NCBI RefSeq assembly: GCF_001298525.1
Contig: NZ_CP012711.1
Coordinates: forward strand, 1 to 49,020
Direction: 5' to 3'
DNA from: Psychrobacter urativorans
GTDB lineage: Bacteria; Pseudomonadota; Gammaproteobacteria; Pseudomonadales; Moraxellaceae
Length of the DNA: 49,020 nt
Both the position numbers and the translations under genes were made by a program. The first letter of the stretch is position 1. Every line of letters begins with the position of its first letter. The notes below the pieces were generated by a model, which saw only the letters and a list, made by a program, of their open reading frames with translations, did no database searches and had not been told where the DNA came from. Below, piece by piece: positions 1 through 7,901 of this stretch.

Positions 1-1137
1 TCAAACTTCAATAGTTGCAGTAAAAAATTAGATTTTCTAGAATCTTTTAGTCTGATAAATGCAACAGCTTGATTAATATTAGAATTATCTAGTTTTTTTG
101 GAATAATCGAAGTTCGACCAATCGTTCAAGCAATAGAGAATAAAACGTCATCTTCTCTTACAATAGACCTTTTAAGCGAACCTTCGTGAATACTCTTTGG
201 GATATTCTCCAGTCTTTCTGCTTTAATAAATCCATTATTATCGATATTCATCACTTTCAAAAATGGGATAATTGCTTCGTCTTTGGCTTTGGATAAATCA
301 GCTTTGCTAGGAGTGGTTCCTTTAGTTAGTTTCTCTGATACATCCAATACTTTTGTTATATTCCAACCCTCCAGAATCCAGCCCATTTCTTCCGTAAACT
401 CAAACGCATCAGGGAATAATGCTCGAATGGCGTGATTGTTGGTGTCAGTTTTTGGTATGGCTTGACGTTGTTCGTCACGTGCTGATAATTCGTCAGGTAT
501 GGGATTTCCTGCTGCGAGCGCATTATCAAGCACAGGATCAAAATCCACAAACCAACTTTTAAACAACGCTTGCGCCATCGCTTCTAGTGTCTCGTTCATT
601 TGGCGGTTAAGCTCAATTTTGTCATCTAACGAGCCAAGAATATGGGCAATGGCTTTTTGTTTTGGGAGCGGTGGGATTAGTAATGGAAGCTCTTTGATTG
701 TAGGTATATTTGTATAACCTTGCACTGAACCTGATTTATAGGCTAAATGTATTGCTTTAAATACATCACCTGTAACAACATAATAAAGAAAATCAGAATC
801 CAGAATCTCTATGTCTGGACAAATAATTGCTATAGAGCTAGAAATTCCAAATATATCGCCTTTTTTATATCTATAAGCATTTCCAAATGTACCAATTATA
901 CCTATCAGGATATCTCCATCCCGTGGTCTACGTTGAGCCTTAGATTCAGTTGAAAATAATTTTTCATAATCAGCTTCACTGATATAATCTACCTTATCTA
1001 AGGATAAGTGTACCCACTTTTATATTTTTGGAAGTTAAATATAAAATACCATCTTCTTGACGTTTTACTTTAGAGTGCGCCCCATCTGTGACATGACAAG
1101 TTTCACCAATTGTAAGACTCTTATACTCACTCGCCAT
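1..1137 (-). pseudogene. hsdS: Type I restriction-modification specificity subunit HsdS, broken and interrupted
   Basis: HsdS gives a type I R-M complex its DNA target through two target-recognition domains separated by conserved helices. The frame starts at ATG 1135-1137, overlapping the end of hsdM by 11 bp, and reads MASEYKSLTIGETCHVTDG. A one-base frameshift lies near 1000: the first frame ends in LILR-stop, while the shifted frame continues as DKVDYISEADYEKLF. The central conserved part (LPLLIPPLPKQKAIAHIL, then LNRQMNETLEAMAQALFKSW) lies about 590-700. A TGA at 126-128 then interrupts TRD2; the same frame continues as TIGRTSIIPKKLDNSN down to base 1. If base 1 is joined to base 49020 the frame continues with EEIQNT before meeting the end of an IS3 element. 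The gene therefore has two inactivating mutations plus a lost 3' end. The family call is firm; non-function is inferred from the breaks. Confidence 0.9.
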
Positions 1138-2713
1138 AACCCAACCCCTCCAAATTCTGACGAATCACCGCATCGAGCTGCTCAGACGCTTGCATTTGTG
1201 CGTATAGCGTTTGGCTCAGTTCCGCCATTTTGGTCTCAAACGGGATGCCGTCATCCTCAATCGCCGCTGCGCCCACATAACGCCCCGGTGTCAGCACGTA
1301 GTCATTGGCTTTGATATCAGCAATACTTGCTGATTTGCAATAGCCTGCTTCGTCTTCATAGGCTTCATAACCGCCTGCTTCCGCTTCACCGCGCCATGCG
1401 TGATAAGTGTTGGCAATGCCTGCAATATCATCAACGGACAGCTCTTTATGAGTGCGGCTAATCATACTGCCGATGTTAGGCGCATCAATGAATAACGTCT
1501 CACCGCTACGATTACGCAGTCCACGGGCTTGGCTATGGGCAGAGGTGGCTTGTTTGTCACGGCTGATAAACCATAAGCACACCGGAATTTGAGTGGTATA
1601 AAACAGCTGACCCGGTAGCGCAATCATGCAATCGACGAGGTCGTTTTCGATGATTTGTTGACGGATTTCGCCCTCACCACTGGTGGTCGACATGGAGCCG
1701 TTTGCGAGTACGAAACCAGCAGTCCCGTGTTCGGACAGCTTGGATATCATGTGCAATATCCACGCATAGTTGGCGTTGCCCGTGGGCGGCGTGGTGTAGC
1801 CTGCCCAACGAGGGTCATCGACCAGCTCGTCAGGCGCGCGCCAGTCCTTTTGGTTAAAGGGTGGATTGGCCATGATGAAGTCGGCTTTGAGGGTTTCGTG
1901 TTGGTCTTTTAAAAAGGTATTGGCCGCCACATCGCCCAAATTACTTGAGATACCGCGAATGGCAAGGTTCATCTTCGCCAATTTATAAGTGGTACTGGTG
2001 TACTCTTGCCCATAGATAGACACGTCTTTGGTGTTGCCGTGGTGACTTTCGATAAACTTCACCGACTGCACAAACATACCGCCTGAGCCGCAACAGGGGT
2101 CATAAATCTTACCTTGATAGGGTTCAATCATCTCAGCGATCAGATTGACCACTGATTTTGGCGTGTAGAACTCGCCACCGCCTTTGCCTTCACTTGCCGC
2201 AAATTTACCTAAGAAATATTCATAGACGCGTCCAACAGTGTCTTCCTCAGGATTACCAATGCTATCAATGTTATTGACCACATCAATCAGCGCTGACAAT
2301 TTACTGCTATCTAAGCCCAGACGTGAGAAGTAATTGTCCGGCAATGCGCCTTTTAGGGCTTTATTGGTTTTCTCAATGGTGCTGAGTGCCGTATCAATTT
2401 TTAGGGCAATGTCTTCTTGCTTGGCGTGTTGCTGGATAAAGTCCCAACGGCTGTCCTCTGGCAAATAGAACACATTATCTTTGGTATAAGCGGCGACCAT
2501 GTCGATGTGTTTTTCATGACCCGTGGCAATTAGCTTTTGGCGCTGTGCCTCAAAGGTATCACTGATGAATTTTAGGAAAATTAAGCTGAGGACAATACGC
2601 TTATATTCAGAAGATTCGACACTACCACGCAGCTTATTGGCAGTATACTAAAGGGCTTCTTCAAAGCGCACGTCTTTAGTAGTGTCATTTTTATTGACGG
2701 CAGGTTTTGCCAT
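1127..2713 (-). pseudogene. hsdM: Type I R-M DNA methyltransferase subunit HsdM with an amber codon
   Basis: HsdM is the adenine-N6 methyltransferase subunit of type I R-M systems. The natural start is ATG 2711-2713 (MAKPAVNKNDTTKDVRFEEAL), but codon 22 is TAG (2648-2650), where a Gln codon one base different would fit the family. After it the frame is open for more than 500 codons to TGA 1127-1129. A restart at ATG 2498-2500 would give a 457-aa protein without the N-terminal helical domain. The SAM-binding motif DPCCGSGGMF and the catalytic NPPF tetrapeptide (ADFIMANPPFNQ) are intact. The gene heads a reverse-strand hsdM-hsdS operon, with hsdR next if the window is circular. Only the nonsense codon is abnormal here, so loss in this gene may be recent. 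Amber suppression or reinitiation could leave some activity. Confidence 0.88.
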
Positions 2714-2949
2714 AATCGGTGGTCTCAATGTGGGTGATAAGTGATGGTTGGCTGCAAAGTGGTGGACGGGCAGCACAAAGATGACATATGGTAACAGTAA
2801 AGGTCTGATCATGACCATTGCTTACCTTAAAGACCTCAATACAATGATTTTAATTTTTGTAATTATTAATGTTGCTTAATCTATTTTCCCTTCATATTTA
2901 AACTATAAAAATGTAGAGGGTGAAACTCTATTATTTTTCCATCTTTATT
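2714..2949. other. Spacer upstream of hsdM
   Basis: No coding sequence is supported here. It should hold the reverse-strand promoter for hsdM. The right part becomes very AT-rich toward the replication origin. Confidence 0.4.
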
Positions 2950-3163
2950 AAGTTATCCACAGAAAAAATTGATTTTTTATTAAAAGGTTTTTATTTAATC
3001 GTGTTTAACCTTGTTTACTCTTGTTTAGAGCACTTTTTCCTTTTTAAAATCAAAGGGTTACAAGCCGAGAACACACAAAATGACGCGAGAACACACAAAA
3101 TGACGCGAGAACACACAAAATGACGCGAGAACACACAAAATGACGCGAGAACACACAAAATAT
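2950..3163. other. Plasmid replication origin (DnaA box, AT-rich repeats, iterons)
   Basis: A perfect DnaA-box consensus TTATCCACA lies at 2953-2961. It is followed by an AT-rich stretch with three 10-bp-phased TGTTTA motifs at about 3002-3031, a plausible unwinding region. Five iterons follow (separate entry). This order, next to a Rep_3 initiator gene, is the standard layout of an iteron-controlled theta-replication origin. The role is inferred from layout and family knowledge. Confidence 0.8.
3067..3163 (+). repeat. Iterons: 20-bp tandem direct repeats
   Basis: The 20-bp unit GAGAACACACAAAATGACGC starts at 3067, 3087, 3107, 3127 and 3147. The first four copies are identical and the fifth diverges after its first 15 bases. 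The units are spaced at 20 bp, about two helical turns, as expected for binding sites of the Rep initiator encoded just downstream. Confidence 0.9.
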
Positions 3164-3184
3164 CAAACATGTTTTTTTATATGG

Positions 3185-3211
3185 TTGATAACTGATTTTA
3201 TTCGTTATAAT
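3185..3211 (+). promoter_or_regulatory. Candidate rep promoter
   Basis: TTGATA at 3185-3190 and TATAAT at 3206-3211 form -35 and -10 like boxes with a short 15-bp spacer, between the last iteron and the rep start at 3244. Rep bound to the iterons could repress it. The -10 is convincing, the -35 less so. Confidence 0.45.
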
Positions 3212-3243
3212 ATATCTCCTAATTTGGGCAGAGAGAATCTCAT

Positions 3244-4155
3244 ATGGAAAACAATCTGGTCGCTAAATCAAATGATTTAGTAGTCGCTAGCTATGCGTTA
3301 ACTCGTCACGAGCAAAATTTATTATTGGCGTGTGTCAGTCAAATAAACTCGCTACCAGACGCACCGATTGTTTCTATTGAAAGTCGGTTCATCGTTACTG
3401 TTGAACAGATTAAAGGTTTATTTTATCGAGGTTCTACTGAGCGTAATGCTTATAGAGATTTGAAAAAAGCCGCTGACCATCTTTTTGAGAGAGAGGTGAC
3501 GATAAAGTTAGATAATGATGAGACGCTACGCACGCGATTTGTATCTAGTGTTAAATTTCAGCCCAATGATGCACAAGTGACTCTTAGGTTCGCTGAAGAT
3601 ATATTGCCTTATCTAACTCAGCTTAAGAATAATTTCACCCGATACAGACTCGCAGATACGGTAGAGTTAACTAGCGTTTACGCGGTAAGATTGTATGAAA
3701 TGATTGTGTGTTGGCAAGGGCAAAACAGATGGAGTGAAACTTTAGAGTTAGATGATTTTCGATATATGATGGGCGTTGAGGACAAATATCGACAGTTTAG
3801 TAACTTACGTGATCGTGTATTAAATACAGCCGTAGAGCAGATTAACGAAAACACTAATTACAACGTCACCGTTTCCTATCGAAAGGTTAAACGAGAACAT
3901 CGAAGCGTTACGTTTGCATTCTATAAAAAAGGAGCCCTCTTACTAACAGATGATAAGGGCGCATTGTCTTTAGATAAAATCAGACGTATCGTTCGCTCCT
4001 CACAATTCACTGCAGACTATAATGATCACCGCTTATTGTCAGTCGAAGCCAGAGAAAGTAACGAAGCGTTTTGGGCAAGAGCGGAACAACTGATAGCAGA
4101 GCGTCCAAAAGAGTTTTCTAAACGACCATTTGATGATTATTTTAAGTCAAAATAA
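3244..4155 (+). CDS. repB: Plasmid replication initiator, Rep_3 family
   Basis: A 303-aa initiator that binds the upstream iterons and opens the origin. The N-terminus NDLVVASYALTRHEQNLLLA is the hallmark start of Rep_3 (RepA/RepB/RepE-like) proteins, which carry two winged-helix domains; the length is typical. The start ATG 3244 is preceded by GAGAGA. The DnaA box, AT-rich region and iterons directly upstream, and parA downstream, agree with this role. It is the only replication gene in the window, so it should set the replicon type. Expression is probably autoregulated through the iterons. The symbol is generic because this family has inconsistent naming. Confidence 0.9.
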   Translation: MENNLVAKSNDLVVASYALTRHEQNLLLACVSQINSLPDAPIVSIESRFIVTVEQIKGLFYRGSTERNAYRDLKKAADHLFEREVTIKLDNDETLRTRFVSSVKFQPNDAQVTLRFAEDILPYLTQLKNNFTRYRLADTVELTSVYAVRLYEMIVCWQGQNRWSETLELDDFRYMMGVEDKYRQFSNLRDRVLNTAVEQINENTNYNVTVSYRKVKREHRSVTFAFYKKGALLLTDDKGALSLDKIRRIVRSSQFTADYNDHRLLSVEARESNEAFWARAEQLIAERPKEFSKRPFDDYFKSK

Positions 4156-4235
4156 GTAGATATTATCATTAGTTAGTTTGTAATTTTATTCACTATGTCA
4201 CTGTTTTTACTTAATAAATGCTATTTTTTACAGTA

Positions 4236-4299
4236 TACTCAAATACTCAAATACTCAAATACTCAAATACTCAAATACTCAAATACTCAAATACTCAAA
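4236..4299 (+). repeat. 8-bp tandem array upstream of parA (candidate centromere and operator)
   Basis: Eight perfect head-to-tail copies of TACTCAAA run from 4236 to 4299, ending 14 bp before the parA ATG. Short tandem 7-8 bp repeats upstream of a ParA gene are typical binding sites for ribbon-helix-helix partition proteins (omega and ParG type), which use them both as centromere and as operator. The matching RHH gene is at 4956. A related but much longer array lies at 45336-45535. Confidence 0.8.
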
Positions 4300-4313
4300 A
4301 CGGATAATCTCCT

Positions 4314-4952
4314 ATGAAAGTCATCGCAGTATTGAATCAAAAGGGTGGTAGTGGTAAGACCACTATTGCCACTCAGATTGCCCGTGGTTTGCAATTGCAG
4401 GGACACAGCGTATTACTGGTGGATAGCGATAAGCAGGGCAGTGCGCGCGATTGGCGCGCGGTTGATGAGGATAATCCGGTGCCAGTCATTGGTCTTGATC
4501 GTCCAACGCTAGATAAAGATTTAAAAAGCGTGTCTGATAAAGATTATGTGGTGATTGATGGCTCACCGCAAGCGACTAGCCTTGCTATCTCTGCTATTAA
4601 AGCGGCTGACTTTATATTGATTCCCGTACAACCAAGCCCGTATGATATTTGGGCAACCAGTGATTTGGTAGATTTGGTACAGCAGCGCATTGAAGTAATG
4701 GATGGTCAGTTAAAAGCCGCTTTTGTAGTATCGCGCGCTATTCAAAATACCAATATTGGTAAAGAGGTAGCGACGGCATTACTAGATTACGGTCTACCAG
4801 TTTTGGATACCAGAATCATGCAGCGTGTTGCTTATCCTAACAGCGCTGCCATTGGCAAAACCGTTTTTGATACCGAGTCGCCTAACAGCAATGCAATACA
4901 AGAAATGACGGCATTGGTTAATGAAATTAAAACATTTTTTATTGAGGAGTAG
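4314..4952 (+). CDS. parA: ParA-type partition ATPase
   Basis: A 212-aa Walker-type ATPase of the ParA/MinD family that segregates plasmid copies. The deviant Walker A KGGSGKTT is at residues 10-17, followed by LLVDSDKQGSARDW and then VVIDGSP as Walker B. There is no N-terminal DNA-binding extension, so it is a small (type Ib) ParA that relies on a separate RHH partner for DNA binding and autoregulation. The start ATG 4314 follows the 8-bp array and a weak RBS. It forms an operon with the RHH gene 3 bp downstream. Confidence 0.92.
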   Translation: MKVIAVLNQKGGSGKTTIATQIARGLQLQGHSVLLVDSDKQGSARDWRAVDEDNPVPVIGLDRPTLDKDLKSVSDKDYVVIDGSPQATSLAISAIKAADFILIPVQPSPYDIWATSDLVDLVQQRIEVMDGQLKAAFVVSRAIQNTNIGKEVATALLDYGLPVLDTRIMQRVAYPNSAAIGKTVFDTESPNSNAIQEMTALVNEIKTFFIEE

Positions 4953-4955
4953 GGT

Positions 4956-5165
4956 ATGAGTTTGGCTGCGGGTCGACCGAGTAAGAAAGTAGATAGTGAA
5001 TTGAGCTTATCAGATGTTACCGACCGTCCTACAAAGACCGTGCGGGTGAACTTTAATCTTGATGAAGAGATGTATATTAAGCTGAAAAAGCATGCGCTTG
5101 ATAGTCGTAAAACAGTAACGCAACTGCTTACTGAAATGATCGATGAAAAAGTGATTGAGCGGTAG
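4956..5165 (+). CDS. Ribbon-helix-helix partition protein (ParG-like ParB)
   Basis: A 69-aa protein with a flexible, charged N-terminus (MSLAAGRPSKKVDSE) and a C-terminal ribbon-helix-helix fold: beta strand TKTVRVNFNLD, then helices EEMYIKLKKHALDS and VTQLLTEMIDEKVIE. RHH dimers of this kind bind tandem short repeats and stimulate the ParA ATPase. Its position 3 bp after parA, and the array before parA, point to the DNA-binding member of a type Ib partition system. The RBS GGAGTAGGG lies across the parA end. Function is by analogy; no sequence-specific ParG identity is claimed. Confidence 0.8.
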   Translation: MSLAAGRPSKKVDSELSLSDVTDRPTKTVRVNFNLDEEMYIKLKKHALDSRKTVTQLLTEMIDEKVIER

Positions 5166-5234
5166 ATGAAGTAAAACTTAATTTCAGAAATTTCCATTTT
5201 TACATATTAGTAGTTATTTGATTAAACAAAAATA

Positions 5235-5265
5235 GGGCTTTCTTTATGTAGAAAGCCTTTTTTTT
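5235..5265 (+). terminator. Rho-independent terminator of the par operon
   Basis: The inverted repeat GGCTTTCT (5236-5243) / AGAAAGCC (5250-5257) with a 6-nt loop is followed by eight T. It sits 70 bp after the RHH stop codon. Confidence 0.85.
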
Positions 5266-5687
5266 ATTTATATGGCTAAAAAAGTATTGTTCAAAAAGAG
5301 ATAGATCGTCACTTTCAGTATAAAACGGTAGAAGAAATAATAGAACCTTTTCAAAGTGACGCTCTCAGAGGGGTGGATGGGCATATCAAGAAGTAACTAA
5401 CCTTTTTTTAAAATCACCTACCTTTCTTAAAGTAATGTTGCAAAAACTAATAAATGTTATAAGCAAGTCGCTTAATAAATATCTTGAAATGGAAAAAAAC
5501 ATGAGTATTCACTTTATGAGCACTGCAACCTTCTACAAAAACTTTCATGCTGTTTTAGTCGATAAAGATAGCTTTCCTAACTGGGCTCCTAGCAAGTTAT
5601 ATGCTTTAGATCACTCTGATATAGAATAATACTTCTAAAAACTTGTCAAAAGTTAACAGTAAAGACCTATTCACATCACCCTCAATC
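5266..5687. other. Spacer with possible gene remnants
   Basis: No complete gene is supported. A frame ending at 5396 reads KEIDRHFQYKTVEEIIEP and then QSDALRGVDGHIKK-stop; it looks like the C-terminus of a lost protein, but I do not recognise it. A 64-codon frame at 5435-5629 has an internal ATG at 5502 (MSIHFMSTATFYKNFHAVL) and could be a small protein. It has no recognisable family and a weak RBS. Confidence 0.3.
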
Positions 5688-5742
5688 AAAACCGGTCGCT
5701 CGGAATAGAACTATTTAAGTTCTATTCCGAGCGACCGGTTTT
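5688..5742. terminator. Long perfect hairpin, probable bidirectional terminator
   Basis: A perfect 25-bp inverted repeat (arms 5688-5712 and 5718-5742, 5-nt loop ATTTA) begins with AAAACC and ends with GGTTTT, so it can terminate in both directions. It insulates the replication block from the catabolic cluster. A stem this long and perfect could also be an RNA processing or protein-binding site. Confidence 0.65.
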
Positions 5743-5895
5743 CTTCTGATTAGAACTCATGCGCATTACTGTATCTTTGATATGTAGCATCTAAAGATAT
5801 CTCCATTGCTTTTTCACAATCTAGAGCTAATTTAATCCAATAGTTCAGGAAATTCTTTACAAATAAAGCCACTTAGTATAATTTATAAAAATGGA

Positions 5896-5913
5896 TTGTC
5901 GATAATTAGACAA
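5896..5913. promoter_or_regulatory. Candidate operator of the GntR-type regulator
   Basis: The inverted repeat TTGTC-N8-GACAA lies 38 bp before the regulator start. FadR-subfamily GntR proteins bind short palindromes of this general type, so autoregulation is plausible. The assignment is inference from position and symmetry. Confidence 0.35.
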
Positions 5914-5950
5914 AGTTAAAAAATAATAATTAAGCAATGGATGAATTTTT

Positions 5951-6607
5951 ATGTCTGGTAAATTTTCCAAAAGCTCGTTAAAACAGCAAATCGCAGAAGA
6001 AATCAAAAAAATGATTTTTGAAGGCAAGTTAGAGCAGGGAGAAAAAATCACCGAACTTCAGGTATCACAAAGCTTAGGGGTTAGTCGAACCTCGGTAAGA
6101 GAGGCGGTGTTGCTGTTAGAGCAAGAAGGCTTACTGATTTCTGAACCCTACAAAGACACGAGAGTGACGACCATTACCCAAGAAGAAGTCCTCGAAATCC
6201 TAATTCCAATGCGGCTGCAAATTGAAATATTTGCGCTAAAAAAAGGCTTTTCAGTTTGGGGAGAAAAAACGAAAACTCAGTTTAGAGCTATTCTAGAAGA
6301 GATGAAAAAAGCCATTTTTTATGAGGATTTATTAACATTTATTGAGTTAGATATTCAGTTACATGGACTGATCGTTCAGTCTTCTGGCTTAGAGAATGTC
6401 ATTCGAATTTGGGAAAGTATTGTCAATAGAATCCGCCTGCACTTTTTACATCAAAACAGTAGATCTGGAACGTTGGAAAAGTGGCTTGTTGAGCATGAAG
6501 AATTGATAAACGTTTTGGTAAATGGGAGCTCTGTCGACGAAGCAATCGAGGCGTTAAGAAGTCATATCGTCGATACCAATCTTCCAGACGTGTATTTATT
6601 GGATTAA
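5951..6607 (+). CDS. GntR-family transcription regulator, FadR subfamily
   Basis: A 218-aa regulator. The N-terminal winged helix-turn-helix (about residues 8-75) shows the GntR pattern LEQGEKITELQVSQSLGVSR followed by SVREAVLLLEQEG. The C-terminal all-helical FCD domain (about 85-210) has metal/ligand-type residues such as D (LDIQLHGLIV), H (HEELINVLV) and H (RSHI), as usual for sensing small carboxylates. It precedes two enolase-superfamily genes and a transporter on the same strand and probably controls them in response to the pathway substrate. A hairpin at 6610-6637 separates it from the next gene, so it may have its own transcript. Confidence 0.85.
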   Translation: MSGKFSKSSLKQQIAEEIKKMIFEGKLEQGEKITELQVSQSLGVSRTSVREAVLLLEQEGLLISEPYKDTRVTTITQEEVLEILIPMRLQIEIFALKKGFSVWGEKTKTQFRAILEEMKKAIFYEDLLTFIELDIQLHGLIVQSSGLENVIRIWESIVNRIRLHFLHQNSRSGTLEKWLVEHEELINVLVNGSSVDEAIEALRSHIVDTNLPDVYLLD

Positions 6608-6609
6608 AA

Positions 6610-6642
6610 AGCCGTTTGACAGCTAAGTGAAACGGCTGTTTT
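6610..6642 (+). terminator. Hairpin between the regulator and the enolase genes
   Basis: AGCCGTTT (6610-6617) pairs with AAACGGCT (6630-6637), 12-nt loop, followed by GTTTTA. It is a weak terminator or attenuator placed between the regulator gene and the structural genes. Confidence 0.55.
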
Positions 6643-6665
6643 AAAGTTCAAAAATAAGGATATTT

Positions 6666-7802
6666 ATGAAACTTGAAATTGACAAAATCGACGTATTTGT
6701 CGTTGCCGGACCCGATGCTAAATACAAAACCTCCTCGCATTATGATGACTTGGTCATCACCAATACCATTGTCAGAATACGGACAGCTGATGGCTATGAG
6801 GGATTTGGCGCTGCAATTTCTTGGACGGAAGGTGGCATTGATAAAAGCCTTGCAGAGTCTATCCGTCATTTGCTGCCCTTTCTGATTGGCAAATCGGCGC
6901 TGCACAGAGAAGCTATTTATTCTTTGATGGCAAGTCGCTGCGTACAAATGAAACCACAAGCATTGTCACCGATAGATATTGCGTTATGGGATTTGGTGGC
7001 GAAGTTCGCAAAAATGCCGCTGTACCAGATGCTTGGTGGCGCTAGAAATAAAATTTTATCTTATGCCAGCACGCCTTTCCTACCGACTATTCAAGCTTAT
7101 ATCAAACACGTTCAAGACTTAAAAAACCAAGGCTATAAGATTATTAAATTCCACACTTGGTGCATCTTTGAAAAAGATATGGCGTTAGTGGCAGCGATTC
7201 ATGAGGTGTTTAAGGACTCGGGTCTTAAATTCATGATGGACGTAGAAAGCGCTTATACCAGAGAAGAGGCGCTAAAAGCCGCGCGAATTTTAGAAAAGCA
7301 TGATTATATTTGGTTTGAAGCGCCATTATCCGACACTGATTTAGAAGGCTATAGAGACTTAAAATCCCGTGTTGATATCCCTATTCTAGCCGCTGGAAAT
7401 ACCTTACTTTATCTTAATCAAATTGAGCAAGGTATTCAAAACAACGGTTGGTCAAGTGTCCGTGTCGATGCCACGCTTGCAGGTGGCATTACTCAAACTC
7501 AAAAAATTATGGGGCTTGCAGAAGCCAATTCGATGACCGTTGAGCTGCAATCTTGGGGTTATACCTTGTCGCAAGCTGCCAACCTGCATCTCATGTTAGC
7601 TTATAACAACAGCACCTATTTTGAGCAAGCCGTTCCCGTTGAGCCTTTAGAGTTTGGCGCACTAACGACGATTAGAACGGATAAAGAGGGCTATGTACAC
7701 GCGCCAGATGGCAATGGATTGGGTATTGAGATGGACTGGACGTTAATTGAACAAGCGAGCAGTTATAAAATTACTCTGGATACAACAGGTTGGACAGCAT
7801 AA
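6666..7802 (+). CDS. Enolase-superfamily enzyme with atypical active site (MR/MLE-like)
   Basis: A 378-aa protein with the enolase-superfamily capping domain (1-125) and barrel domain. Reading the family motifs: base strand IIKFHTW gives K161-x-H163; metal ligands are D192 (MMDVES), E218 (WFEAP) and, at the third position where most members have Glu, Asn245 (LAAGNTL). Asn as third ligand is known from glucarate dehydratase. Asp268 is present in RVDATLAGG, but the usual His on the next strand is missing (LQSWGYT). Such enzymes abstract the proton alpha to a carboxylate and then epimerise or dehydrate. The exact reaction cannot be read. RBS AAGGA precedes ATG 6666. It lies upstream of a second, different paralogue and a BCCT transporter, suggesting consecutive steps on one imported substrate. 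Confidence 0.8.
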   Translation: MKLEIDKIDVFVVAGPDAKYKTSSHYDDLVITNTIVRIRTADGYEGFGAAISWTEGGIDKSLAESIRHLLPFLIGKSALHREAIYSLMASRCVQMKPQALSPIDIALWDLVAKFAKMPLYQMLGGARNKILSYASTPFLPTIQAYIKHVQDLKNQGYKIIKFHTWCIFEKDMALVAAIHEVFKDSGLKFMMDVESAYTREEALKAARILEKHDYIWFEAPLSDTDLEGYRDLKSRVDIPILAAGNTLLYLNQIEQGIQNNGWSSVRVDATLAGGITQTQKIMGLAEANSMTVELQSWGYTLSQAANLHLMLAYNNSTYFEQAVPVEPLEFGALTTIRTDKEGYVHAPDGNGLGIEMDWTLIEQASSYKITLDTTGWTA

Positions 7803-7901
7803 AACGGTTTTCTTTATTGATACCGATATCGCCACAGATAACCACCAACAACTCAAAATACTGTATTAACTTAAGAAAATTAATTAAAAGGATGTTTAAA
7901 G

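Noticed and set aside
1057..1912. Forward frames over hsdM/hsdS (85 codons each)
   Set aside because: They are antisense shadows of hsdM and hsdS, without RBS and with unlikely composition.
3067..3163. Possible CRISPR array
   Set aside because: Repeats are directly adjacent 20-mers without spacers and lie upstream of rep; they are iterons.
5435..5629. 64-codon small protein
   Set aside because: No family, weak RBS, and internal composition not convincing; left as a note in the spacer.
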